Shown here piece by piece: positions 16,624 through 26,443 of a stretch of DNA of 64,000 nucleotides. The stretch lies in contig DKUR01000022.1 of assembly GCA_002490775.1 (NCBI GenBank), positions 1 to 64,000 on the forward strand, read 5' to 3'. The stretch's first letter is position 1; the number at the start of each line of letters is the position of its first letter. The notes under the pieces were generated by a model that was not told the origin of the DNA, did not search any database, and saw only the letters and a list, made by a program, of their open reading frames with translations. Position numbers and translations under genes: made by a program. This DNA comes from Lachnospiraceae bacterium UBA7199. Lineage in GTDB: Bacteria > Bacillota > Clostridia > Lachnospirales > Lachnospiraceae.

Positions 16624-18114
16624 ATGTATGATGTGATCATTATTGGTGCAGGGGTGAGTGGATGTGCCATAGCAAGAGAATTATCCCGTTTTGACTTGAA
16701 GGTCTTAGTATTAGAGAAAGCATTTGATGTGTGTGAGGGAACTTCTAAGGCAAACAGTGGAATTGTTCATGCCGGTTATGATGCCAAACCGGGAACCTTA
16801 AAAGCCCGCCTTAATCTTGCAGGAAGCCTTAAAATGGAGAAGCTTTCTAAAGAACTGGATTTTCCTTACAAAAGAAATGGTTCTATGGTACTTTGTTTTG
16901 AAGAGAAGGACAAAGAGAAGCTAAGGGAACTGAAGGCGCGGGGAGAGGAAAACGGCGTGGAGGATTTATGTATTTTAGACAAAGAAGAACTCTGCAAGCT
17001 AGAACCTGCAGCAGGAGAAAATGCAGTAGCTGCCCTTTACGCACCTACAGGAGCTATTGTCTGTCCTTTTGGACTTACCATCGCGCTGGCGGAAAACGCT
17101 GCGGACAATGGAGTAGTATTCAGGTTTAAGTCACAGGTAAAAGAAATCAAAAAGCAGAAAGAAGGATATTTGATACAAGCAAAGGATCAGAGCTACGAGG
17201 CGAAGGTAGTGATTAATGCAGCCGGTGTATATGCAGATAAAATTCATAATATGATAAGTGAAAGGAAAATGGAGATCACGCCCAGAAAAGGAGAATATCT
17301 TCTCTATGATAAAAATATTGGAAATTTAGTAAGCCATACTCTGTTTCAATTGCCTACAGCACTTGGAAAGGGAATTCTGGTCACGCCTACCGTACATGGG
17401 AACCTTTTGACAGGACCTACAGCTTTAGATGGCAAAGACAGGGAAGGAACAGATACTACAGGTGAAGGAATCAGACAGGTACTGGAAAAAGCATCGCTTA
17501 GTGTAAGCAATATACCGGAGCGCAGTGTTATTACCTCATTTGCAGGACTGCGTGCCCATATTACAAAGCTGCCTGATGAACCTGAAACATGGGTTGGGAT
17601 AAAAAGAAGTGAAATAGAGGATGATTTTGTGATTGGACAGGTCAGCGATGCGCCGGGATTTATTGATGTGGCAGGAATAGAGTCGCCAGGGCTTTCCTGC
17701 GCACCTGCCGTCGGAGAATATGTTTCAGAAATTGTACAAAATCTGCTTAAGCCTTCTATCAAAAAGAATTTTATAAATAATCGAAAGGGAATTCCCAGCA
17801 TGTCTCTTTCTTCTGATGAGGAGCGCCATAAACTGATCCAGGAAGATCCGGCATATGGAAATGTGGTCTGCCGCTGTGAAATGGTGACGGAAGGCGAAAT
17901 TTTAAATGCGGTTCACAGGACGTTAGGAGCAACTACAACGGATGGCATTAAGCGGCGTACCCGGGCAGGCATGGGCAGGTGTCAGTCAGGATTCTGTAAC
18001 CCTAAGGTAGTTGAAATACTTGCAAGAGAGCTTGGAAAAGAAGAAAGTGAAATTAGAAAGTCAGGAGAAGATTCCTGGTATCTTCTGCCTTTGGAAACAG
18101 ATCAGCAGGAATGA
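16624..18114 (+). CDS. FAD-dependent glycerol-3-phosphate dehydrogenase (GlpA-like) with BFD-type iron-sulfur domain
   Basis: A 496-aa flavoprotein with an N-terminal FAD-binding motif (IIGAGVSGCAIARELS, about residues 5-20), a DAO-fold dehydrogenase domain (to about 370) and a C-terminal BFD-like [2Fe-2S] domain with CRC and CQSGFC cysteine pairs (about 415-460). It should oxidise glycerol-3-phosphate to dihydroxyacetone phosphate and pass electrons to its partner. Context with glpK supports this over other DAO-family roles. AAAGGA precedes the ATG; the stop overlaps the next start (ATGA). Confidence 0.88.
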   Translation: MYDVIIIGAGVSGCAIARELSRFDLKVLVLEKAFDVCEGTSKANSGIVHAGYDAKPGTLKARLNLAGSLKMEKLSKELDFPYKRNGSMVLCFEEKDKEKLRELKARGEENGVEDLCILDKEELCKLEPAAGENAVAALYAPTGAIVCPFGLTIALAENAADNGVVFRFKSQVKEIKKQKEGYLIQAKDQSYEAKVVINAAGVYADKIHNMISERKMEITPRKGEYLLYDKNIGNLVSHTLFQLPTALGKGILVTPTVHGNLLTGPTALDGKDREGTDTTGEGIRQVLEKASLSVSNIPERSVITSFAGLRAHITKLPDEPETWVGIKRSEIEDDFVIGQVSDAPGFIDVAGIESPGLSCAPAVGEYVSEIVQNLLKPSIKKNFINNRKGIPSMSLSSDEERHKLIQEDPAYGNVVCRCEMVTEGEILNAVHRTLGATTTDGIKRRTRAGMGRCQSGFCNPKVVEILARELGKEESEIRKSGEDSWYLLPLETDQQE

Positions 18115-19559
18115 GAAAGGGCACGGTTAATGATATGAAAACAGTGGATTTAGTCATTATAGGCGGTGGGCCGGCAGGAATGGCGGCGGCGCTTTCTGCT
18201 TATGAAAAGGGAGTTACTCAAATTTTGATCCTTGAAAGGGATAAAGAACTTGGCGGTATATTAAATCAATGTATTCATAATGGATTCGGCCTGCACACTT
18301 TTAAGGAAGAACTGACGGGACCGGAATATGCGGATCGTTATATAAGTATGGTGCAGGAAAAAGGAATTGAAAGTCTTTTAAACACAATGGTAGTAGATAT
18401 ACAAGGAGGCTCCCCCTGCCAGATTACAGCCATGAATAAAGAGAAGGGAATGTTTCAGGTTGAAGCTAAGGCAGTTGTTCTTGCTATGGGCTGCAGGGAG
18501 CGTGCCAGAGGAGCCATGAATATTCCGGGATTCCGGCCAGCAGGCATTTATTCGGCCGGAACCGCCCAAAGATATGTAAATATAGAGGGAAGAATGCCGG
18601 GAAAGGAAATCGTAGTGTTAGGTTCCGGCGATATTGGACTTATCATGGCGAGGCGTATGACGCTTCAGGGTGCCAAGGTAAAGCTGGTGGCAGAGATCAT
18701 GCCCTATTCGGGAGGTCTTAGGAGAAACATCGTGCAGTGTCTGGACGATTATAACATTCCCTTGAAGCTAAGCCATACTGTCACAGAAATTCATGGGAAA
18801 GACAGGGTGGAGGGTGTTACGGTAGCCAAAGTAGATGAAAACTTACGTGCGATTCCTGGCACAGAGGAATTTGTATCATGTGACACTTTACTTTTGTCCT
18901 GTGGTTTGATTCCGGAAAATGAACTTACTCAGGGTGCCGGTGCCAAAATGGATCCTGTAACCTGCGGACCAGTGGTAAACGAAAGACTGGAAACTACGGT
19001 GACGGGTGTGTTTGCCTGCGGAAATGTTCTGCATGTACATGATTTAGTGGACAATGTTTCCAAAGAATCGGAAAGCGCAGGAGCCTTTGCCGCTGATTAT
19101 GTATTAAATGGCGGCAGTGACTGGAAAGAAGCAGTGCGTCCAAAGATTCCTGCAAAGACAAAATGTACATTGCCAGAGGGAAGGGATGCTTCCAGTCAGC
19201 TTATTTGCATTGGATGTCCGGTAGGATGCCTTATTACCGCAAAAAAAAGGGAAGATGGGGGCTACGACATTACGGGAAACACCTGTCAGAAAGGAGAAGC
19301 TTACGTGCGGAATGAATTAACAGCGCCGGTAAGGACGATTACTTCTATGATCAGGGTGCTTGGTGGAAGCATGAAAGTGGTTCCTGTAAAAACAGCACAG
19401 GAGATTCCGAAAGGAAAAATAAATGCATGTATGAGTCAAATTAAGGAAGCATGTGTAAATGCACCAGTTAAGGTAGGGGACGTTTTGATTGAAAATGTGG
19501 CAGACACGGGAATTTCCGTGATCGCAACAGGAAATGTAACAGATAAGACAGGGGGATGA
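18111..19559 (+). CDS. FAD/NAD(P)-dependent oxidoreductase fused to a DUF1667 domain
   Basis: A 482-aa protein. Residues about 10-330 form a pyridine nucleotide-disulfide oxidoreductase with the FAD motif IIGGGPAGMAAA and the NAD(P) motif VVLGSGDIGLIMARRM. Residues about 345-480 look like DUF1667, with the pair CIGCPVGC and a further Cys in GNTCQKG that may bind metal or a cluster. In related clostridia these parts are often separate genes in glycerol operons. It likely accepts electrons from the GlpA-like subunit (inference). It overlaps both neighbours by ATGA. Confidence 0.85.
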   Translation: MRKGTVNDMKTVDLVIIGGGPAGMAAALSAYEKGVTQILILERDKELGGILNQCIHNGFGLHTFKEELTGPEYADRYISMVQEKGIESLLNTMVVDIQGGSPCQITAMNKEKGMFQVEAKAVVLAMGCRERARGAMNIPGFRPAGIYSAGTAQRYVNIEGRMPGKEIVVLGSGDIGLIMARRMTLQGAKVKLVAEIMPYSGGLRRNIVQCLDDYNIPLKLSHTVTEIHGKDRVEGVTVAKVDENLRAIPGTEEFVSCDTLLLSCGLIPENELTQGAGAKMDPVTCGPVVNERLETTVTGVFACGNVLHVHDLVDNVSKESESAGAFAADYVLNGGSDWKEAVRPKIPAKTKCTLPEGRDASSQLICIGCPVGCLITAKKREDGGYDITGNTCQKGEAYVRNELTAPVRTITSMIRVLGGSMKVVPVKTAQEIPKGKINACMSQIKEACVNAPVKVGDVLIENVADTGISVIATGNVTDKTGG

Positions 19560-19561
19560 AC

Positions 19562-21070
19562 ATGAGCAAATATGTAATGGCTTTGGATCAGGGGACGACC
19601 AGTTCAAGATGTATTCTTTTTAACAAACAGGGTGAAATTTTAAGTATGGCGCAGAAGGAGTTTGGCCAAATTTACCCTAAGCCGGGGTGGGTAGAACATA
19701 ATCCAAAGGAAATCTGGTCTTCACAGCTTGCGGTAACTACGGAGGCTATGGCTATGGCGGGAGCTTCTCCAGAGGATATTGCGGCAATTGGAATTACCAA
19801 TCAGAGAGAAACCACAATTGTATGGGATAAAACAACAGGAGAGCCTGTTTATAATGCCATCGTCTGGCAGTGCAGGCGGACAGCAGATAAGATTGATGCA
19901 CTTTCTGCTGCCGGTTATGGGGATATGATCCGAAAAAAAACAGGACTTGTGCCGGATGCATATTTCAGCGCAACTAAAATTGCATGGATTTTAGAAAATG
20001 TGCCGGATGCAAGAGAAAAAGCACAGAAGGGTGAACTCCTTTTTGGAACCGTAGATAGTTGGCTGATTTATAATCTGACCAAAGGAGGGGTTCATGTAAC
20101 AGATTATACCAATGCGTCCAGGACTATGCTTTTTGATATTAATAGACTGTGCTGGGATGAGGAGCTTTTAAAGCTGTTTCATATTCCAGAAAGTATGCTT
20201 CCACAGGTAAAACCATCCAGCTGCATTTATGGATATACAGAAAATACGGTTCTAGGCGGAAGGATTCCCATTGCAGGAATTGCAGGGGATCAGCAGGCAG
20301 CATTGTTTGGACAATGTTGTTTTTCCAGAGGGCAGGTGAAAAACACCTATGGAACAGGATGCTTTCTTTTAATGAATACTGGAAAAGAGGCGATTACTTC
20401 AAGGAACGGATTGATTACAACAATTGCTGCCAGTTGTGATGATCAGGTGGAGTATGCACTGGAAGGCAGCGTGTTTGTAGGCGGAGCGGCAGTGCAGTGG
20501 CTCCGGGATGGCATGAGAATGATTAAAAGTGCGGCGCAGACCGAAGAATATACCGACAAGGTACAGGATACAACAGGCGTTTATGTGGTTCCGGCTTTTG
20601 CGGGAATGGGAGCCCCTTATTGGGATCCTTATGCAAGAGGAACGATTGTGGGGATTACCAGAGGGTGTGAAAAGGAACATTTTATTAGAGCAACACTTGA
20701 GTCTATTGCCTATCAGACCTATGATGTATTAAAAGCAATGGAAGAAGATGCGGAGGTTTCCATAGCAGGACTTAAGGTAGATGGCGGCGCCAGTGCAAAT
20801 AATTTCCTGATGCAGTTTCAGGCAGATATTTTAGGCGCCAGAGTTTACCGGCCGGAATGCATTGAAACAACTGCGCTGGGGGCGGCATATCTGGCAGGAC
20901 TTGCAGTGGGATATTGGAAGAGCAGGGAGGAAATTCGTGAAAATTGGCAGCTTGAAAAAGAATTTGTGCATGAAATGCCGGAAGAGAGCCGGAAATCTTT
21001 GCTGAAAGGATGGAAGAAGGCTGTTCGATGTGCGCTTGCCTGGGCGCAGGATGAAAATGAAAGGCAGTAA
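19562..21070 (+). CDS. glpK: Glycerol kinase
   Basis: A 502-aa FGGY-family kinase that makes glycerol-3-phosphate from glycerol and ATP. Motifs include ALDQGTTSSRCILF at the N-terminus, NQRETTIVWDK, the IVWQCRRT substrate loop, GIAGDQQAALFGQ and the C-terminal VDGGASANNFLMQFQADIL. An ATG at 19556 overlaps the previous stop, but 19562 is preferred because AGGGGG is 6 bases upstream. It ends the glycerol operon; no glpF transporter gene is adjacent. Confidence 0.97.
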   Translation: MSKYVMALDQGTTSSRCILFNKQGEILSMAQKEFGQIYPKPGWVEHNPKEIWSSQLAVTTEAMAMAGASPEDIAAIGITNQRETTIVWDKTTGEPVYNAIVWQCRRTADKIDALSAAGYGDMIRKKTGLVPDAYFSATKIAWILENVPDAREKAQKGELLFGTVDSWLIYNLTKGGVHVTDYTNASRTMLFDINRLCWDEELLKLFHIPESMLPQVKPSSCIYGYTENTVLGGRIPIAGIAGDQQAALFGQCCFSRGQVKNTYGTGCFLLMNTGKEAITSRNGLITTIAASCDDQVEYALEGSVFVGGAAVQWLRDGMRMIKSAAQTEEYTDKVQDTTGVYVVPAFAGMGAPYWDPYARGTIVGITRGCEKEHFIRATLESIAYQTYDVLKAMEEDAEVSIAGLKVDGGASANNFLMQFQADILGARVYRPECIETTALGAAYLAGLAVGYWKSREEIRENWQLEKEFVHEMPEESRKSLLKGWKKAVRCALAWAQDENERQ

Positions 21071-21086
21071 AAACAAAGGACGGGAG

Positions 21087-23390
21087 ATGGATATGGTAAC
21101 AAAGGAAATTTTGCAGGGAGAAGCAATATTTGAAAGAGGACAAAAAATAGATGCCTTATATTTGATTATTAAAGGTACGGTCAGCGTCAGCCATCCGGGA
21201 GGCAGGCTGACGCTGCACAGCGGTGATGTGGCCGGAGTGGGTGAAATAGATTGTAATGAAGCATATATGGAATATAGAGCGGAGGAGAAGACTGCCACGA
21301 TAGCATATCCTTTCCAGAAGGAACGACTTTCTCAAATTTTTGAAGGAAGCAGGGATTCTGTACGTTATTTTCAATCTTCCTCTTTAAGACAGTTTAGTGC
21401 AGTGATGGGGCAGTATAAGCTTCTTAAGGTGGAAAGTGCAAGCCTTTATGACTATGTATTAAGCAGTTATGAGGACTATGAAAGGCTGTGTGAAGCGTAT
21501 CATATTTCGCCGGGGCTTCCCACAGGGTATGAAGAGCTTGCCAGCTTGGTTTTGGAAGAAGATGTGCCTTCGTGGATTGAAGGATATTATAATGCCTTGG
21601 AACTTATGATGGCTGCATGGGACAGTGATAAGACAAACAATGATTTTGTATGCGGCTTTTTGTTCAGGGCAAGCCGGGATATTCGTCATCTTGTTTCTCT
21701 TTGCAGCAGGATACAAGAGTATAAGGCGGATGTCTGTAAGATTTTAATGAATGAAAATGGACTGGATCTTTTAGAATTGCTGCTTTCACTTTATGGGAAA
21801 GCGGTGCATAAGGATGGGCTGGAGGAGGATAAGGTTTCTGCGCTCCGAAGAATGATAAATGACATGCTGATGCAGCTTGAAAGCCAGGGACTAGGAAGTA
21901 CGGAAACATATTTAAAACGAAAAGGAATTGTTGAAAAAAGGATTTTTGAGATTGAAAGCCGATATGTTCAGGCTGATGCAGATACAGATACAGATGTAGA
22001 AGATCTGGCGGATGAATTAATAAATACGCAGCTAAAAGGTTCATTGGATAAAATTTTATTTTATGCGGAATGTGAAAGGGATCTGGAAACTTCTTTTAGA
22101 AAAAATATAGGGAAATATAAAGAAACCATTAATAAAAATGGAACGGAAGATGAAGTAAGGCAGTTACGACATCAAATTGCAAAAGAGTTTTATCAGGTTT
22201 ATGCTGCTGCATTTATGAAAAGTGTTCATGATAAGGAAATCCCTAAAGTGGTTAAAATGTTTTTCCATTTTGGATATGTGGATGAAGAACTGGCAGGAAT
22301 TCAAAATGCAGTTTATCTGTATCAAATTGCAGATCAGCTTCCTACGTCACCCAAAGAGGGTGTTTATTCCTTTTATGAGTGGCTGATGGCTGTTTATGAA
22401 GGACGTAAAGAACCTTGCCGGAATGAATTTGATTTGGATTATGCTGCATATTTACATGAAGAAAAACGTATGGGAAACATTACCAAGGAGCAGGAAAGGG
22501 AGCTTCTTAAGGATGCAGCCAGCAAAGTAAAGTATGAGCTTGATAATGTATTTCCTTCCGTTAATAAAATGACTTTTGGAAGGATCAGCACTTTTTGTCC
22601 AGTATTTTCAGAGCACAATGTGATGAAAGATCTAAGTACCACACTGGTATCAAAGGATCAGGTGAAAAGGATTCTTAATAACATCAGGGAAAGAGACTAT
22701 AAGGCTTATTATAGGGAAACTCTTTTTACAAATCCTGAGCAGGGCGTGGTAAAGGAATTTATCAATGTAGAAGTGCTTCCTGATGTGATTCTGATGCCTA
22801 ATATAGGAACCAGAGGAGCTATGTGGCAGGAAATTGAGGGGAAGCGCAGGAACACGCCGGCAAGAATGATGAGTTCCATTTTCCAGATGGAAGATATGGC
22901 GCTTATTATGATAAGACTTACCGGAGAGTTTCGCTGGGAAATGTGTAAGCGGATACAGGGGGGCAGGTGGAATGATGTTTCAGAACGTTCCCTTACCAGC
23001 GAATACTTTGATTACATACAATTTTACCGGAAAAATCCAGATCTTTCTCCAGATGCAAAGGACAAGATCAGAATAGATATGGCACGTGCAAAAAACAGCT
23101 TCAAGGAAATGTTTATCATGGACTATCTTATGTGGATTTTATATGAGAGCAATGGTGCGCCAAGGCTAAATAAAGTAGCAAGAAATATTATGATTACCTA
23201 CTGTACATTTCCACTGAATATCCGCGAAAAATTAAAGGCAAATCCTATGTACAGGGATCTTTTGGAAAGATACGATATCCATATGGAGCAGAAAAGACAT
23301 CGTATGGACAACCTGTGCCAGAAACTGACTGCTTCAGGCAAGCGTATTCCGGAAGAAATTGAGAAAGAAAAGCAGTTTTTGTATTTGTAA
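21087..23390 (+). CDS. Large cyclic nucleotide-binding domain protein of unknown function
   Basis: A 767-aa soluble protein. The first about 100 residues look like a cyclic nucleotide-binding (cNMP) beta-roll (ILQGEAIFERGQKIDALYLIIKGTVSVS), as in Crp/Fnr proteins. The remaining about 650 residues show no helix-turn-helix, kinase or membrane segment that I can see and appear mostly helical; I do not recognise the family. It follows glpK by 16 bases and precedes an aminotransferase by 21, all on one strand. ATG 21087 has AAAGGA 6 bases upstream; ATG 21093 is equally plausible. Confidence 0.75.
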   Translation: MDMVTKEILQGEAIFERGQKIDALYLIIKGTVSVSHPGGRLTLHSGDVAGVGEIDCNEAYMEYRAEEKTATIAYPFQKERLSQIFEGSRDSVRYFQSSSLRQFSAVMGQYKLLKVESASLYDYVLSSYEDYERLCEAYHISPGLPTGYEELASLVLEEDVPSWIEGYYNALELMMAAWDSDKTNNDFVCGFLFRASRDIRHLVSLCSRIQEYKADVCKILMNENGLDLLELLLSLYGKAVHKDGLEEDKVSALRRMINDMLMQLESQGLGSTETYLKRKGIVEKRIFEIESRYVQADADTDTDVEDLADELINTQLKGSLDKILFYAECERDLETSFRKNIGKYKETINKNGTEDEVRQLRHQIAKEFYQVYAAAFMKSVHDKEIPKVVKMFFHFGYVDEELAGIQNAVYLYQIADQLPTSPKEGVYSFYEWLMAVYEGRKEPCRNEFDLDYAAYLHEEKRMGNITKEQERELLKDAASKVKYELDNVFPSVNKMTFGRISTFCPVFSEHNVMKDLSTTLVSKDQVKRILNNIRERDYKAYYRETLFTNPEQGVVKEFINVEVLPDVILMPNIGTRGAMWQEIEGKRRNTPARMMSSIFQMEDMALIMIRLTGEFRWEMCKRIQGGRWNDVSERSLTSEYFDYIQFYRKNPDLSPDAKDKIRIDMARAKNSFKEMFIMDYLMWILYESNGAPRLNKVARNIMITYCTFPLNIREKLKANPMYRDLLERYDIHMEQKRHRMDNLCQKLTASGKRIPEEIEKEKQFLYL

Positions 23391-23411
23391 AGAGATATAG
23401 GAGAAAAGCAT

Positions 23412-24605
23412 ATGATCAATGAACAGTATAAGAAAATGCTGGAGGGAAAATCTGTAATTAGAAAGCTGTCTGAAGCAGCAGCAGCAAGAGGAAAAGAGAT
23501 TGGCTATGAAAATGTGTTTGATTATAGTCTTGGAAATCCTTCTGTTCCGGTTCCGGAAAATTTTACAAAAGCAATGATAGAGCTTTTAGAGACAAAAAAT
23601 TCGATGGAATTACATGGCTATAGTCCCAGCCTTGGCATTGCATCTGTAAAAGAGAAAATTGCACAGTCGCTAAATAAAAGATTTGATATGAATTATACTG
23701 GAAATCATATTTTCCCCACAACTGGGGCAGCCGGAGCTTTAGCCCATGCTATACGCTGTGTTACAAAGCCTGGGGATGAGGTGATTACCTTTGCGCCTTA
23801 CTTTCCAGAATATAATTTTTATGTTAATATGACAGGAGCAAAGTTAAAAATAGTGCCCCCAGACACAAAAGACTTTCAGATTAATTTTGAACGCTTTGAG
23901 GAAATGCTGGATGAAAAGACAGCAGCAGTGCTGATCAATACGCCTAATAATCCTTCAGGAGCAGTTTACAGTAGTGAAACCCTGCAGAAGCTGGCAGAAC
24001 TTCTTTTATGCAAACAGGAAGAATATGGGCATGATATTTTCCTGATTTCAGACGAACCATACAGGGAAATCGTATTTGAAGGGGTAGATGCCCCTTATGT
24101 ATCCGGGTTTTATGATAATACTTTATCCTGTTATTCTTATTCTAAGTCTCTGTCCTTGCCGGGAGAAAGAATCGGGTATGTGGCAGTTAATCCTAAATGC
24201 CGGGATGCGGAGCTGATCAGCGCCATATGCGGTCAGATCTCAAGGGGAATCGGGCATAACTGCCCGCCTTCTATCATTCAGCTTGCAGTTTCCCAAGTGC
24301 TGGATGAAACTTCAGATATGTCCGTTTATGAAACCAACAGGAATCTTTTGTATCAGGAGCTTATAAACTTGGGATTTTCCTGTGTAAAGCCGGGGGGGAC
24401 TTTTTATATTTTTCCCAAGGCTTTGGAGGAGGACGCAGAAGCCTTTTGCCAAAAGGCGTTGAAATATGATTTGATCCTGGTTCCTTCTGACAGCTTTGGC
24501 GTAACCGGATATTTCAGAATGGCATACTGCATTGATACGGAAAAGGTTGAGCGGTCGCTTTACGCTTTGCGGAAGTTTGTAAAAGAAAGTTATGGAAAGA
24601 AGTGA
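23412..24605 (+). CDS. Pyridoxal phosphate-dependent aminotransferase, class I/II
   Basis: A 397-aa fold-type I aminotransferase. TPNNPSGAVY places the substrate and PLP region, SDEPYREIVFEG holds the Asp and Tyr that contact PLP, and SYSKSLSLPGERIGYV holds the Schiff-base Lys. The substrate cannot be read from sequence; this clostridial group is commonly annotated as aspartate/aromatic aminotransferase-like. AGGAG precedes the ATG. Confidence 0.92.
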   Translation: MINEQYKKMLEGKSVIRKLSEAAAARGKEIGYENVFDYSLGNPSVPVPENFTKAMIELLETKNSMELHGYSPSLGIASVKEKIAQSLNKRFDMNYTGNHIFPTTGAAGALAHAIRCVTKPGDEVITFAPYFPEYNFYVNMTGAKLKIVPPDTKDFQINFERFEEMLDEKTAAVLINTPNNPSGAVYSSETLQKLAELLLCKQEEYGHDIFLISDEPYREIVFEGVDAPYVSGFYDNTLSCYSYSKSLSLPGERIGYVAVNPKCRDAELISAICGQISRGIGHNCPPSIIQLAVSQVLDETSDMSVYETNRNLLYQELINLGFSCVKPGGTFYIFPKALEEDAEAFCQKALKYDLILVPSDSFGVTGYFRMAYCIDTEKVERSLYALRKFVKESYGKK

Positions 24606-24610
24606 GAAAT

Positions 24611-25459
24611 ATGTATCAGGCTGGGCTGGTATTAGAAGGCGGCGGACTGAAAGGCGTGTATACCGCTGGGGTTTTGGATTTTTTTCTGGATAAAGGAATT
24701 GAATTTTCTTCCTGCTATGGGGTTTCAGCGGGGGCATGCAGCCTTTGCAGTTTTTTATCAGGACAGAGGGGAAGAGCGTATCATGTGTCTGTAGACTATC
24801 TGGAGGATAAAAACTATTGCAGTCTTTACAGTCTTTTAAAGACGGGGGATTTATTCGGCGCAGATATGTGCTACCGCAAAATACCTGAGGAGCTGTACCC
24901 TTACGATTATGAAAGTTATGGGAAGTATCAGGGAACTTTTTATAGTGTAGTTACAAACATAGAATCAGGACAGCCTGAATATATACCTATTAAGGATATG
25001 AAAAAGGAAATCGACGCTGTAAGGGCTTCTGCTTCACTGCCCTTAGTGTCCCGGAATGTAAATTTTCGGGGAAAGCTTTATCTGGACGGAGGAATTTCTG
25101 ATGCCATCCCTCTGCGTCAGTCCATAAAAGATGGAAATCACAAAAATGTGGTAATTATGACAAAAGAAATTGGCTATAGAAGGAAACCTTCTTCTATGAC
25201 ATCTCTGATCAGGCTGCGTTACAAAAAATATCCTAAAGTATATGAACTTATGAAAAACCGCCATATTGCTTACAATGAAACCCTTGATTTTATTAAGGAG
25301 CAGGTAAAAGAAGGAAGTACCTTTTTGATTCAGCCTAAGAAGGCAAGCGGAGTGGGACGGATTGAAAAGGACAGGACAAAATTAAAGGCTCTTTATGAGG
25401 AAGGGTATCAGGAAGCGAAAGAGTGTTATGAAGATTTAGTGAAATTTTTGGAGGATTAA
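24611..25459 (+). CDS. Patatin-like phospholipase family protein
   Basis: A 282-aa cytoplasmic hydrolase with the patatin signatures: oxyanion-hole LEGGGLKGVYTAGVL (about 7-21), nucleophile Ser in GVSAGA (about 39-44) and catalytic Asp in LDGGISDAIP (about 160-170). It would hydrolyse acyl esters of lipids. The start is uncertain: GTG 24602 overlaps the aminotransferase stop (GTGA), while ATG 24611 has GGAAAG at a workable distance; I chose the ATG. Together with uppP 4 bases after its stop it forms a lipid-related pair. Confidence 0.9.
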   Translation: MYQAGLVLEGGGLKGVYTAGVLDFFLDKGIEFSSCYGVSAGACSLCSFLSGQRGRAYHVSVDYLEDKNYCSLYSLLKTGDLFGADMCYRKIPEELYPYDYESYGKYQGTFYSVVTNIESGQPEYIPIKDMKKEIDAVRASASLPLVSRNVNFRGKLYLDGGISDAIPLRQSIKDGNHKNVVIMTKEIGYRRKPSSMTSLIRLRYKKYPKVYELMKNRHIAYNETLDFIKEQVKEGSTFLIQPKKASGVGRIEKDRTKLKALYEEGYQEAKECYEDLVKFLED

Positions 25460-25463
25460 TTTG

Positions 25464-26318
25464 ATGATTGAAATCTTAAAGTCGATATTATTTGGTATTG
25501 TGGAGGGAATTACAGAATGGCTTCCCATAAGCAGTACCGGCCATATGATCCTGTTGGATGAATTTGTAAAGATGGATGTAGAGCAGGATTTTTGGGGAAT
25601 GTTTCTTGTGGTGATTCAGCTTGGCGCAATTCTGGCAGTGGTAGTATTGTTCTGGGATAAAATATGGCCTTTTGGAAAAAAGAACAATTCCTGCCCCGTT
25701 AAGAAAACCGGATTTCTTTCCTATTGTAAAAAAGATATCTGGATCATGTGGTTTAAGATTGTCATCGCCTGTATCCCTGCGGCAGTGGTTGGTCTTTTCT
25801 TTGATGAATTTTTTGAAAGTCTTTTCTATAATGGCGTGTGCGTGTCAATTGCCCTGATTGTTTTTGGTATTGGCTTTATTATGATTGAAAATTACAACAA
25901 GAATACTCGGCCAAAAATCAATTCCCTGTCTGAAATTACCTATCAGACAGCCTTGATTATTGGAGTTTTCCAGTTGATTGCAGCCATTTTCCCAGGAACT
26001 TCACGTTCGGGAGCAACTATTTTAGGAGCCCTTTTAATCGGAGTATCAAGGACGGTAGCGGCTGAATTTACTTTTTTCCTTGCAATTCCGGTGATGTTCG
26101 GGGCAAGCCTTTTAAAGCTTGTTAAGTTTGGGTTTGCATTTTCAGGAAATGAGCTTATGATTCTGCTTACAGGCATGGCATCGGCATTTATTGTATCTAT
26201 CATAGTGATCCGTTTCCTGATGGGCTACATCAAGAAACATGACTTCAAAGTGTTTGGCTGGTACCGGATTATATTGGGAATTGTTGTACTGGCATACTTT
26301 GGATTGCAGGGCATTTAA
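25464..26318 (+). CDS. uppP: Undecaprenyl-diphosphatase
   Basis: A 284-aa polytopic membrane phosphatase of the BacA/UppP family. It recycles undecaprenyl diphosphate, the lipid carrier for peptidoglycan synthesis, and can confer bacitracin resistance. Motif 1, GIVEGITEWLPISSTGH (about 9-25), and motif 2, PGTSRSGAT (about residue 175), are complete. ATG 25464 has GGAGG 9 bases upstream; TTG 25461 is also in frame. Confidence 0.96.
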   Translation: MIEILKSILFGIVEGITEWLPISSTGHMILLDEFVKMDVEQDFWGMFLVVIQLGAILAVVVLFWDKIWPFGKKNNSCPVKKTGFLSYCKKDIWIMWFKIVIACIPAAVVGLFFDEFFESLFYNGVCVSIALIVFGIGFIMIENYNKNTRPKINSLSEITYQTALIIGVFQLIAAIFPGTSRSGATILGALLIGVSRTVAAEFTFFLAIPVMFGASLLKLVKFGFAFSGNELMILLTGMASAFIVSIIVIRFLMGYIKKHDFKVFGWYRIILGIVVLAYFGLQGI

Positions 26319-26337
26319 GCGAAAATCTAGTAATTAG

Positions 26338-26366
26338 TTGACAAAAGGGAAAATATGGAGTATGCT
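26338..26366 (+). promoter_or_regulatory. Promoter of the DUF6465 gene
   Basis: A perfect TTGACA (26338-26343), a 17-base spacer and TATGCT (26361-26366). Transcription would start near 26373, leaving a leader of about 70 bases. Confidence 0.65.
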
Positions 26367-26443
26367 ATTTCCCATGAAACAATGAATTTATCTATTTGTG
26401 TGCAAAAAAGGGAATTTTTCTCTAGGTGAAAGGAGTTTGCATC

